DNA of 50,894 bases from contig JARYMR010000001.1 in NCBI GenBank assembly GCA_029907045.1, positions 1 through 50,894 of the forward strand. The letters run 5' to 3'. Both the position numbers and the translations under genes were made by a program. Below the pieces are notes generated by a model that was given only the letters and a program-made list of their open reading frames with translations, was not told the DNA's origin and made no database searches. Positions 36,240 to 45,700 of this stretch are shown here, one piece after another. Positions within the stretch are counted from its first letter, which is position 1. Each line of letters opens with the position of its first letter. This DNA comes from Candidatus Bathyarchaeota archaeon (lineage in GTDB: Archaea; Thermoproteota; Bathyarchaeia; Bathyarchaeales; UBA233).

Positions 36240-36842
36240 ATGACCGAAAAAACATCAGAATGGAAAACCGTAAGCATAAGACAAGAACTCATAAAAGAAA
36301 TCGAAGAAGCCATAAAAACAGGACGCTACAGAAGCATTTCAGAATTCGTCTCGGAAGCCATCCGCCTCCGCTTAGAGGATCTAATGAGAGCAGAAGGAAT
36401 CTCGGTTGAGAAACGCAAGGAACTTTTAGCAAAACCAGAACTGCTACTTTACACGCCAAAACACACATGGGCTCAAATAACCCCAGAAGGAAACATAAGA
36501 GTCGGCGTTTCCGAATATGCCCAAAAACACCTGAAAGGCATAGTTCGCGTATTAACCGAGCCTGTAGGAAAGGAAATCAATAAAATGGAACCCTTCGGAG
36601 TCGCCGAAACTTGGATGTTCATGTTTGACCTTTACGCTCCAGTCAGTGGCAAAATAGTCAAAGTCAACGAGAAATTGAAGAACGAACCCAACATCATAAA
36701 CGAAGACCCATACAATGAAGGATGGATTGTTGAGATAAAACCCAAAAACTCCTTGGTTTTGGAACAAGAACTTAAAAGTTTGTTAAGCGCCAGAGAATAC
36801 AATAAATGGGTAAGCAAGTTAGAAGGCCGGTTGCACGAATAG
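36240..36842 (+). CDS. Ribbon-helix-helix domain fused to a lipoyl-lysine-less GcvH-like domain
   Basis: A 200-residue fusion, apparently regulatory. Residues ~7-50 form a CopG/MetJ-type ribbon-helix-helix (KTVSIRQELIKEIEEAI, then YRSISEFVSEAIRLRLEDL). Residues ~70-185 match the glycine-cleavage H protein: YTPKHTWAQI, VGVSEYAQKHLKGI, DLYAPVSGKIVKVNE and NEDPYNEGWIVEIKP. In GcvH the lipoylated lysine lies in an ESVKAASDLY-like stretch. Here it reads ETWMFMFDLY, with Met126 in place of Lys and a run of hydrophobics, so lipoylation there is impossible. ATG 36240 lies 9 bases after AAAGGAGG. It precedes the expanded Hdr locus by 110 bases and may sense or bind something related to lipoyl or Hdr chemistry. 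Confidence 0.85.
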   Translation: MTEKTSEWKTVSIRQELIKEIEEAIKTGRYRSISEFVSEAIRLRLEDLMRAEGISVEKRKELLAKPELLLYTPKHTWAQITPEGNIRVGVSEYAQKHLKGIVRVLTEPVGKEINKMEPFGVAETWMFMFDLYAPVSGKIVKVNEKLKNEPNIINEDPYNEGWIVEIKPKNSLVLEQELKSLLSAREYNKWVSKLEGRLHE

Positions 36843-36951
36843 TCCATAACTCTCCCTTCTTGTTTTTTATGTTATAACTACGCTACGTTTAACTCAGATT
36901 TCCTAATATATTTGAGCATCACAATTAATATTTTTAAAAGCTGGTCTAGCA

Positions 36952-38232
36952 ATGTCAGCCAATAATAACGCAAAGATAAGAAGGCTATTTCCGCCATGTC
37001 GAGTAGCATGTCCAGCTCATGTAAATGTTCAAGGATATGTTTCTCTTCTTCAAAGAGGTAAGTTCAAAGAGGCTGTTGAATTAATAAGAGAAGATATGCC
37101 ATTTCCAGCCATATGTGGAAGAGTTTGCTTTGCTCCATGCGAAAAAGCTTGTGCGAGAAAAAATGTGGACCAAGCAGTGGCAATACGCTCCTTAAAAAGA
37201 ATAGTCGCTGATGTCGAAAGAGAACAAGGTAGGGTAAGAGGAGAACCTATACCAATAAAATATGACAAAAAAATAGCTATTATTGGTGCTGGGCCAGCTG
37301 GGCTTACTGCCGCTTATTATCTTGTCAAACTTGGTTATCCAGTTATCGTTTTTGAACGTATGCCAGAAGCTGGAGGAATGATGAGATATCGGATTCCTGA
37401 TTCACTTCTTGAAAAATTTGTTGTAGCCAACGAAGTAGCCTATATCCAAGACTTGGGTGTTGACATTAAATATGGCGTTGAGTTTGGGAAAGACATGGAT
37501 TTAGACACATTGCGAAAAGAAGGATACAAAGCAGTTTTCATAGCAATTGGAAAGCTCACAGAAACCAAATCCTTGCCCCTAGAACTTATCAGCAAAAAAT
37601 CAAAAGCTCCTATGGTATCAGTAGATCCAATAACCCTAGAAACTCAAATACCTGGCATTTTTGCTGGAGGTGACACAATAAAGGAGAAACCAGCAGGCAT
37701 AATTGACGCTATCGGTGCTGGAAAACGCGCAGCCATATCGATTCATCGTTATTTAAGTGATCAAGATTTGAAAGTTGGGAGAGAAGAGGTCGAGGAGACA
37801 ACATGGATCAAGAATTGGGAGAAGATTAGAAAGAAACCGCCAAGACATTTCGTGAAGAAAGGCGAAACCAAACCTAGATTAAGCTTCGAAGAAGCTGAGA
37901 AGACTCTGAAAGAGATCAAGCGAAAGGCAAGGTTTGAAGCTTTCCGATGTCTTAGTTGTGGGCCGTGCGCTGAATGCCTCGCAGAAACGCGTATCTGCGA
38001 AATAGATAAGCCAATAATTAACAAAAACTTATGCAGTGGATGTGATATCTGTGTATCCCTTTGTCCTTTTGGGGCAATGAGCAAAAGTGCAGAAGGAATT
38101 GCGCAAGTCGATGAAAAACTCTGTAAAGGATGCGGAATTTGTGCCGCCCAATGTCCTGAAAAAGCAATCACCATGGAACATTTAACGAACGAGCAAATCC
38201 TAAGCTGCATATTAGCCGATTTTAGGAGATGA
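36952..38232 (+). CDS. GltD/NfnB-like flavoprotein lacking the NAD(P)H domain, with HdrA-like ferredoxin tail
   Basis: A 426-residue protein. The N-terminal cluster domain has Cys16, 20, 55, 59, 63 and 67. The FAD motif [19 protein letters not shown] starts near 110. The chain then runs from AVFIAIG (~200) almost directly to IPGIFAGGD (~233-241). The roughly 165-residue segment of relatives that holds GGGNxAxD and the arginines for NADPH is missing (compare the intact NfnB at 15545). The C-terminus adds a diferredoxin (CSGCDICVSLCP, CKGCGICAAQCP) ending ITMEHLTNEQILSCIL, nearly the same as HdrA C-termini here. It should move electrons between Fe-S clusters through FAD without pyridine nucleotide. 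It begins the expanded Hdr operon. Confidence 0.85.
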   Translation: MSANNNAKIRRLFPPCRVACPAHVNVQGYVSLLQRGKFKEAVELIREDMPFPAICGRVCFAPCEKACARKNVDQAVAIRSLKRIVADVEREQGRVRGEPIPIKYDKKIAIIGAGPAGLTAAYYLVKLGYPVIVFERMPEAGGMMRYRIPDSLLEKFVVANEVAYIQDLGVDIKYGVEFGKDMDLDTLRKEGYKAVFIAIGKLTETKSLPLELISKKSKAPMVSVDPITLETQIPGIFAGGDTIKEKPAGIIDAIGAGKRAAISIHRYLSDQDLKVGREEVEETTWIKNWEKIRKKPPRHFVKKGETKPRLSFEEAEKTLKEIKRKARFEAFRCLSCGPCAECLAETRICEIDKPIINKNLCSGCDICVSLCPFGAMSKSAEGIAQVDEKLCKGCGICAAQCPEKAITMEHLTNEQILSCILADFRR

Positions 38233-38236
38233 TATT

Positions 38237-39007
38237 GTGGATTCTAACAAACCGAAAATCACATGCTTTGTCTGCAACTGGGCCCATGAAGTAGAGTTTG
38301 TTCCTGAGGAAAAGCGAAAAGTCCCTTCCAGCATAAGTGTTGTCCGAATGATGTGCATTGGAAGAATAGATCCTATCGTTATTCTTGAAACGTTCATTAA
38401 AGGCATAGACGGTATTTTACTTGTGGGTTGTGCTTTCCCCGATTGCCATTTTGTTGAAGGTAGCACGCAAGCTGAACTCACGGTTAACGTGTTAAAGAAG
38501 CTTCTTGCCTTAGCATGTTTGGAGCCCGAACGTTTAGAACTGTGTTGGGTCTCACCTCTGGAAGAAATAAGTCTCAATAAAATATTGGAAGATTTTTCGA
38601 AGAAAATAAAAAAGCTTGGCTCTTCACCTTTGGCGGAAGAGAAATGCGACGTAAACGTTCTTGAGAACATGTTGGCGGCTAAAGGTGCTGTATCGGACTT
38701 CTGTTTGAGAGCTTGGATTGGAAAAGAAAAGGAGTTGACAGAGGGAAGAAATGTTTACGGTGAAAGTATCTCGAGAGAAGAATTTGACACTTTATTAGAT
38801 GAGGTTGCTAAGACCGAGTTTATACGTCACAAAATTCTCCTTTTGACAAAAAAGAAGGCATATTCAGTAAAGGAATTAGCTAACGCTCTTAATTTGAAAC
38901 CAACAGGAGTACTTCGTCATATTTTAAACATGCGCAGAAAGGGAATGATAGCCTTAGACCATGTTGACGGGACAACTCCCCTTTACAAAGCCTTGGAGGT
39001 TTCATGA
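38237..39007 (+). CDS. MvhD domain fused to winged helix-turn-helix (copy 1, altered cysteines)
   Basis: A 256-residue protein. Residues 1-135 are MvhD-like, the [2Fe-2S] adaptor between hydrogenase and HdrA, with Cys10, 13, 40 (MMCIGR), 65 and 70 (GCAFPDCH). The usual CNWC is CNWA, and a new cysteine sits three residues ahead of the first, so the cluster site is shifted. A linker (140-190) leads to a winged helix-turn-helix at about 193-252 (FIRHKILLL, SVKELANALNLKPTGVLRHI, NMRRKGMIALDHV). GTG 38237 lies 8 bases after GGAG and 4 bases after the previous stop. Its end overlaps the long HdrA gene. A DNA-binding or a protein-docking role for the wHTH is open. Confidence 0.85.
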   Translation: MDSNKPKITCFVCNWAHEVEFVPEEKRKVPSSISVVRMMCIGRIDPIVILETFIKGIDGILLVGCAFPDCHFVEGSTQAELTVNVLKKLLALACLEPERLELCWVSPLEEISLNKILEDFSKKIKKLGSSPLAEEKCDVNVLENMLAAKGAVSDFCLRAWIGKEKELTEGRNVYGESISREEFDTLLDEVAKTEFIRHKILLLTKKKAYSVKELANALNLKPTGVLRHILNMRRKGMIALDHVDGTTPLYKALEVS

Positions 39008-42000
39008 TGACAAAACAAAAAGTCGGGTCTGTTCTTGTTGTGGGTGGGGGAGTAGCTGGAGTACAAGCAGCCTTAGATGTTGCAGCATCTGGTTTCAAAG
39101 TCTATTTAATTGATCAGTCGCCAAGTATAGGCGGGGTTATGGCTCAGCTTGACAAGACTTTTCCAACGAACGATTGTTCTATGTGTATTCTTGCGCCAAA
39201 GCTTGTAGAAGCGGGAAGACACCCCAACATTATTTTAATAACAAATGCGCAGGTAACTGGCTTAATTGGGGAACCCGGAAACTTTACTGTCAAACTTCTT
39301 AGAAGAAGCCGTTACATAAATGAGGAGAAATGCAACGGCTGTGGATTATGTGCTCAAAAATGTTTAGTTGAAGCGATAGACACGTATAACAAGGGCTTAA
39401 GCGACAGAAGTGCCATTTACATAGAGTTCCCACAAGCAGTTCCATTAAAATACATAATAGACAGGGAAAAATGTCTCGGCTGTGGCATTTGCCAACAAAT
39501 CTGCAAAGCAGGAGCAATCGAATATGAACAAGAAGAAAAGGAAGTAGAATTGAATGTGGGTTCAATCATAATTGCTCCAGGCTTTGAACCCTTTGATGCA
39601 CGGCTTAAAACGGAATATGGGTATGGACGTTTCCCAAATGTAGTTACAAGCATAGAATTCGAGAGAATATTGAATGCTTCTGGTCCATATGGAGGATTGA
39701 TTTTAAGGCCATCAGACGGCGAAGTACCGAAGAAAATTGCTTTTATTCAATGCGTTGGCTCCCGTGACGCTCAGCTCAAAAATAACTATTGCTCAGCTGC
39801 TTGTTGCATGTACAGCATTAAAGAAGCAATTATTGCCAGAGAACATGTCCCTATAGAGCTGAATTCCACAATCTTCTACATGGACATAAGGGCTTTCGGA
39901 AAAGAATTTGACGAGTATTATAAGCGTGCCATAGAAGAATGTAACGTGAGATTCGTAAGATCCAGAGTTGCAAGAATAACAGAGGATCCTGCAACAAACA
40001 ACCTTTTCGTACATTATGTTGAAGATGAAGAGCCGAAGAGTGAAGAGTTTGACATGGTTGTGCTGTCCATTGGCATGCGTCCTCCAGAAAATGTGGAGAA
40101 ACTTGCCGAAGTTTTAGGAATTGAACTTAACAACTACGGATTTTGTCAAACTAAAGACTTCTCACCGATAGAAACATCAAAACCTGGCGTATTCGTCTGC
40201 GGAGCTTTCAGCGCCCCCAAGGATATTCCTGAAAGCGTTGCAGAAGCAAGTGCAGCTGCAGCAAAAGCCATAAGCCTACTCTCCTCTGAAAGAGGAAAAC
40301 TGGTAGTTGTTAAGGAAAAACTTCCTGAAAGAGACGTGAGCCGAGAAGAACCTCGCATAGGCGTATTCATCTGTCATTGTGGAATAAACATTGGTGGAAT
40401 AGTAAACGTTCCAGAAGTAGTAAAGTACGCCAAAACATTGCCGAATGTAGTGTATGTAGAAGAAAACCTTTACACGTGCTCGCAAGACACTCAAATAAAG
40501 ATGCGAGAAAAAATAGAGGAACTTAACCTTAACCGTGTTGTTGTGGCAGCCTGTACACCACGCACTCATGAACCGCTCTTTAGAGCAACATGCCAAGAGG
40601 CTGGCTTAAATCCATACTTGTTTGAAATGGCTAACATTCGAGACCAGTGCAGCTGGGTTCATATGCGTGATCCTGAAAAAGCAACGGAAAAGGCTAAGGA
40701 CCTTGTTGAAGCCATTGTTGCTAAGGCAAGGTTACTAAAGCCCTTGAAAAAACCATTGACGAACGTTATCCCCGTCGGCTTGGTCATAGGAGGGGGCATA
40801 TCTGGAATGACTGCTGCTTTGGAGTTGGCTAGACAGGGGTTTGATGTTCACTTAATTGAAAGAGAAAAGGAGCTTGGGGGGCATTTGCGCCATATTTATT
40901 ACACTTTAGAAGGCAAAAACCCACAAGAAACGTTAGATTCCCTTATCAAGAATATTTTTGAAAATGAGAAGATTCACGTTCACCTCAACGCAGAAATTGT
41001 CAAAATCGACGGATATGTCGGAAACTTCAAAACTACAATTCTTTCTAACGGAGATGAAGAACAAATCGAACATGGAGTTATTATAGTGGCAACAGGAGCT
41101 ACCGAGTATAAGCCCACAGAATATTTTTATGGTAAGGATCCAAGAATTTTAACACAACACGAATTAGAAGAAAAACTTGCCAAGGGACAGTTTAAGGCTA
41201 AAACGGTAGTTATGATTCAATGCGTTGGAGCACGAAATGAGAATAGACCAAACTGCTCTCGGATATGCTGTTCTCAAGCGATAAAGAACGCCTTAAAAAT
41301 TAAGGAAGTGAATCCTGAAACAGAGGTTTATGTGTTATACAAGGACATTAGAACCTACGGTTTTAAGGAGGATTATTACCGCGAAGCTGCCGCTAAGGGC
41401 GTTTTGTTCTTACGCTATGATGAAGAACATGAGCCTAAAACAATCGTAGAAGATGGAAAACTGATAGTTTCGGCTTGGGAACCCATCTTAAAAAGTTGGG
41501 TTCCCATAGAAGCAGATCTGCTGATTTTGAGTGTGGCTGTAATCCCAAATCCGGATAATGAACGCCTAGCAAAGATGCTGAAGGTTCCATTGACGAAAGA
41601 GAGGTTCTTTTTAGAAGCTCACATGAAGCTTCGCCCACTCGATTTTGCGACAGACGGAATCTTCCTATGCGGAATGGCCCATTGGCCTAAATTCATTGAC
41701 GAAAGCGTTGCACAAGCATGTGGAGCGGCAGCCAGAGCAGCAATCATATTGTCTAATAAACTACTAGAAGCAGAGGGGACAGTATCCCATGTTGACGAGA
41801 ACCTATGCGTTGGATGCGGACTTTGCATAAGCATCTGCCCATACAATGCCATAGAAAAGGATGAGAATGGAATAGCAAAGGTAAACGAAGTTCTCTGCAA
41901 AGGCTGCGGAACTTGTGCGGCAAGTTGCCCAAAAAGAGCCATAACAATGCACCAGTTTACGGATGAACAACTTATAATCCAAGGACTTGCCATTTTAAGG

Positions 42001-42018
42001 AGGACTGTTCATGGCTGA
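39004..42018 (+). CDS. hdrA: Long double-flavin HdrA (copy 1)
   Basis: A 1004-residue HdrA with two flavin modules. Module 1 starts directly with VVGGGVAGVQAALDVAASG and carries an inserted ferredoxin pair (CNGCGLCAQKC, CLGCGICQQIC). The canonical HdrA N-terminal domain is found not at the start but between the modules at about 455-580 (FICHCGINIGG, YTCSQ, AACTPRTHE, RDQCSWVH). Module 2 has VIGGGISGMTAALELARQG near 605 with no inserted ferredoxin. The C-terminus holds CVGCGLCISICP and CKGCGTCAASCP. Two FAD sites would allow bifurcation or electron relay in one chain. The start is coupled to the MvhD-wHTH stop, and ATG 39007 has better spacing to GGAGG. Confidence 0.92.
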   Translation: MMTKQKVGSVLVVGGGVAGVQAALDVAASGFKVYLIDQSPSIGGVMAQLDKTFPTNDCSMCILAPKLVEAGRHPNIILITNAQVTGLIGEPGNFTVKLLRRSRYINEEKCNGCGLCAQKCLVEAIDTYNKGLSDRSAIYIEFPQAVPLKYIIDREKCLGCGICQQICKAGAIEYEQEEKEVELNVGSIIIAPGFEPFDARLKTEYGYGRFPNVVTSIEFERILNASGPYGGLILRPSDGEVPKKIAFIQCVGSRDAQLKNNYCSAACCMYSIKEAIIAREHVPIELNSTIFYMDIRAFGKEFDEYYKRAIEECNVRFVRSRVARITEDPATNNLFVHYVEDEEPKSEEFDMVVLSIGMRPPENVEKLAEVLGIELNNYGFCQTKDFSPIETSKPGVFVCGAFSAPKDIPESVAEASAAAAKAISLLSSERGKLVVVKEKLPERDVSREEPRIGVFICHCGINIGGIVNVPEVVKYAKTLPNVVYVEENLYTCSQDTQIKMREKIEELNLNRVVVAACTPRTHEPLFRATCQEAGLNPYLFEMANIRDQCSWVHMRDPEKATEKAKDLVEAIVAKARLLKPLKKPLTNVIPVGLVIGGGISGMTAALELARQGFDVHLIEREKELGGHLRHIYYTLEGKNPQETLDSLIKNIFENEKIHVHLNAEIVKIDGYVGNFKTTILSNGDEEQIEHGVIIVATGATEYKPTEYFYGKDPRILTQHELEEKLAKGQFKAKTVVMIQCVGARNENRPNCSRICCSQAIKNALKIKEVNPETEVYVLYKDIRTYGFKEDYYREAAAKGVLFLRYDEEHEPKTIVEDGKLIVSAWEPILKSWVPIEADLLILSVAVIPNPDNERLAKMLKVPLTKERFFLEAHMKLRPLDFATDGIFLCGMAHWPKFIDESVAQACGAAARAAIILSNKLLEAEGTVSHVDENLCVGCGLCISICPYNAIEKDENGIAKVNEVLCKGCGTCAASCPKRAITMHQFTDEQLIIQGLAILRRTVHG

Positions 42019-42787
42019 ATTTGAACCAAAAATAATTGGTTTTCTATGCAACTGGTGCTCTTACGCTGGCGCAGACCTAGCAGGTGTAAGCAGAATTCAA
42101 TACCCTCCAAACATTAGAGTCATCAGAGTCATGTGCAGTGGCAGAGTTGACCCTGTGATTGTTTTGGAGATGTTCATAAACGGTGCTGACGGGGTCATAG
42201 TGATGGGATGTCACCCCGGAGACTGCCATTACATGGAGGGAAACTTACACGAAGAAAGAAAAATCAAAATGCTGAAGATGCTATTGGCACTAACAGGTTT
42301 GGAAACAGAACGGTTAAGATTAGAATGGGTTTCCGCAGCAGAAGGACAAAGATTTGCTCAAATCGTCACAGATTTTACAGAACAAATAAGAAAACTTGGA
42401 CCATCACCAGTGTCAGGAGAAAAACCGAATTGGGAGATTTCTGAAAATCTTCGCGCAGCTAAAGATGCAGCTTCAGACTCTAGGTTAAGGGTTCTCGTTG
42501 GAAGAGAAAGAGAGATAACGGAAAAAAGTAACGTATACAAAGAAAAAATTCCACAAGAGCAAATTGACTCTCTCCTCCGCGAAACAGTTGAAGCTGAATT
42601 CATTCGACGAAAAATTCGCCTCCTAACCAAAGACAAGCCACTTTCCGTCAAGGACTTGGCAAGGGTTACCAACGTGAAGCCTGCCGATATTCTTTCCCAC
42701 ATAGTGAATATGCGCAGAAGAGGAATGATAACCGTAGACCACATTGAAGAGACGACTCCTTTCTACAAGGCATTAGGGGGGTACTGA
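42011..42787 (+). CDS. MvhD domain fused to winged helix-turn-helix (copy 2)
   Basis: A 258-residue paralogue of the protein at 38237, with a canonical MvhD site: FLCNWCSYAGAD (Cys13/16), MCSGR (Cys42) and GCHPGDCH (Cys67/72). The linker AAKDAASDSRLRVLVGRERE and the C-terminal winged helix (FIRRKIRLL, SVKDLARVTNVKPADILSHI, NMRRRGMITVDHI) align with copy 1 along their length. It overlaps the preceding HdrA gene by 8 bases, 7 bases after GGAGG, and precedes the second long HdrA by 5 bases. Its MvhD half is closer to the stand-alone MvhD at 45810 than to copy 1. Redox relay is likely, and the wHTH function is unknown. Confidence 0.87.
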   Translation: MAEFEPKIIGFLCNWCSYAGADLAGVSRIQYPPNIRVIRVMCSGRVDPVIVLEMFINGADGVIVMGCHPGDCHYMEGNLHEERKIKMLKMLLALTGLETERLRLEWVSAAEGQRFAQIVTDFTEQIRKLGPSPVSGEKPNWEISENLRAAKDAASDSRLRVLVGREREITEKSNVYKEKIPQEQIDSLLRETVEAEFIRRKIRLLTKDKPLSVKDLARVTNVKPADILSHIVNMRRRGMITVDHIEETTPFYKALGGY

Positions 42788-42792
42788 CAAAA

Positions 42793-45700
42793 ATGGCAAA
42801 TAAAAAAGTTGGTGCCGTCCTAGTTGTTGGAGGCGGCGTTGCTGGAATTCAAGCATCTTTAGACTTAGCAGACTCCGGGTTCAGAGTGTATCTAGTTGAC
42901 CAATCACCAAGCATAGGCGGGGTTATGGCTCAGCTTGACAAGACTTTTCCAACTAATGACTGTTCAATGTGTATTTTGTCGCCTAAACTAGTGACAACTG
43001 GAAGACATCCGAACATCACGATTTTGACAAACGCTGAAATAACGGGGGTAAATGGGGAAGCCGGAAACTTCGAAGTAAGACTTCGAAAACGTAGCCGTTA
43101 CATAATCGAGGATAAGTGCAATGGCTGCGGACTCTGCGCACAGGAATGTCCAATAGAAGTTATAGACGCATACAATGAAGGACTTAGCAAGAGAAGCGCA
43201 ATTTATGTGGATTATCCCCAAGCGGTTCCACTAAAATATAAAATTGACCGTGAAAAATGCATTGGGTGCGGAACATGCTACGAAGTGTGCAAGGCAAAGG
43301 CTGTAGCCTACGACCAACAAGACAGCGAAACTACAATAAAAGTCGGCTCAATAATTCTTGCGCCCGGATTCGAAACTTTTGACGCTAAGTTGAAAAGCGA
43401 GTATGGTTATGGGCGTTATCCAAACGTTGTGACAAGCATAGAGTTTGAACGCATATTAAGCGCCTCCGGACCTTACGGCGGATTGGTTCTTAGACCATCA
43501 GATGGCGAAATTCCAAAGAAAATAGCCTTCATACAATGTGTTGGTTCACGAGACTTCCAAATTGGAAACCCATACTGTTCCGCGGCGTGTTGCATGTACG
43601 GCATAAAAGAGGCAGTAATAGCCAAAGAACACACTCCCTCAAAGCTGGATTGCATAATATTTTACATGGACATGCGCGCTTATGGGAAAGAGTTTGATGC
43701 CTACTATAACCGCGCCAAAACCGAGTGGAGCATAAAATTTGTAAGGTCCCGAGTGGCCAGCGTAAACGAAAACCCCGAAACCCACAACCTCTTTGTCCAT
43801 TATGTTGAGAATGAGACGCCCAAAATAGAAGAGTTTGACATGGTTGTTTTGTCCGTTGGAATGCAACCGCCCAAAAACGTTGAAAAGCTGGCGAAAACTT
43901 TAGGAATAAGGCTTAACCAATACAGGTTCTGCGAAACCGAAACTTTTTCTCCGGTTGAAACTTCAAAATCAGGCGTGTTTGTTTGCGGAGCCTTCTCGGC
44001 TCCAAAAGATATTCCAGAAAGTGTTGCACAGGCAAGCGGCGCAGCGTCCAAAGCCATGAGTGTAATCGCTTCTGAACGTGGAAAATTGGTGGCTGAAAAG
44101 GAATATCCTGCTGAAAGGGATGTTAGCAGTGAAGAGACCAGAATTGGCGTTTTCATTTGCCACTGCGGCATAAACATAGGCGGAGTTGTAAATGTTCCAG
44201 AAGTGGTGGAATACGCTAAAACTTTGCCTAATGTCGTCTATGCTGAGGCAAATGTTTACACTTGTTCGCAGGACACACAGAAACTCATTAAAGAGAAAAT
44301 TCAACAGCATAGGCTTAACCGTGTTGTTGTAGCCTCGTGCACCCCACGCACGCACGAGCCGTTGTTTAGGGAAACTGTTCAAGAAGCTGGTTTAAACCCG
44401 TACTTGTTTGAAATGGCAAACATTCGAGACCAGTGCAGTTGGGTGCACATGCACCAACCAAAAGAGGCAACGGAAAAAGCAAAAGACCTTGTGCGTTCAG
44501 TTGTTGCAAAAGCTAGATTACTGCAGCCTTTAAAAAAGCCTTTGATACAAGTTACGCCTTCCGCTTTAATAATAGGTGGCGGCATTTCAGGCATGACTGC
44601 CGCTTTAGAGCTTGCAAAACAAGGTTTTGAAGTGCATCTTGTAGAAAAAGAAAAAGAACTAGGCGGAAACTTGCGAAAAATACATTATCTGCTTGAAAAT
44701 GAAAATCCAAAGGAAAAACTTGAAGCTTTAGTAAAGGAGGTTTTAGAAAATAAGAAAATCCACGTTTACCTAGGCGCAGAAGTCACAGACGTTAGCGGTT
44801 TTGTTGGCAACTTTAAATCCCGCATAAAACGACAGGACGGAAGCCAAAAAGAGGTTGAACACGGCGTAATCATAGTTGCTACGGGCGCTGTGGAGTATAA
44901 GCCAGCAGAATATCTTTACGGTTTAGACCCACGGGTGAAAACTCAGCATGAACTGGAAGAGGAAATAGCTAATGGACAGTTCAACGCCAAAAGTGTCGTT
45001 ATGATTCAGTGTGTCGGAGCAAGAAACGAGGAAAGACCCAACTGCGCACGGATATGCTGCGGACAAGCAATAAAGAATGCATTGAAAATCAAGGAGGTTA
45101 ATCCGCACACAGAAGTTTACGTTTTATACAAGGATATTAGAACTTATGGTTTTAAAGAGGATTATTACCGTGAAGCTTCAGCAAAAGGCGTGACATTCAT
45201 AAATTATGCAGATGAGCGAAAACCAGTTGTTATAAACGAAAACGGTAAATTAAAAGTAAGATTTTGGGAACCAGTGGTAAAGGCTGAAGTTGAAGTTGAA
45301 CCAGACCTTTTAGTCTTAAGCGCAGCCACAATTCCAAACCCAGATAACAAGCGGATTGCAGAAATGCTTAAAGTTCCACTAACAAAAGACGGGTTCTTCT
45401 TGGAAGCTCACATGAAACTTAGACCTGTGGATTTTGCGACTGAAGGGATATTTCTCTGTGGAATGGCGCACTCCCCAAAATACATTGACGAGAGCATAGC
45501 ACAAGCCTGCGCTGCGTCTGCAAGAGCCGCAACCATACTTTCAAAACCAACACTTGAAATGGAAGGAATTGTGGCAAACGTAAATGAAGATTTATGTAGT
45601 GGATGTAGAATTTGTGAATATCTATGCCCGTACGGTGCAATTGAAATGAAAGAAAAAGATGGGAAACTCGTCGCGCACGTTATTGAGGCTTTATGTAAAG

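Noticed and set aside
36074..36409. A 111-codon plus-strand frame spanning the end of the DUF2061 gene and the start of the RHH-GcvH gene
   Set aside because: It crosses two supported genes and the promoter between them in another frame, and its translation is basic and low-complexity.
42988..43221. Several 60-140 codon minus-strand frames across the long HdrA genes (for example here)
   Set aside because: All are antisense to Fe-S flavoproteins with intact motifs. Cysteine-rich codons on one strand make open frames on the other.
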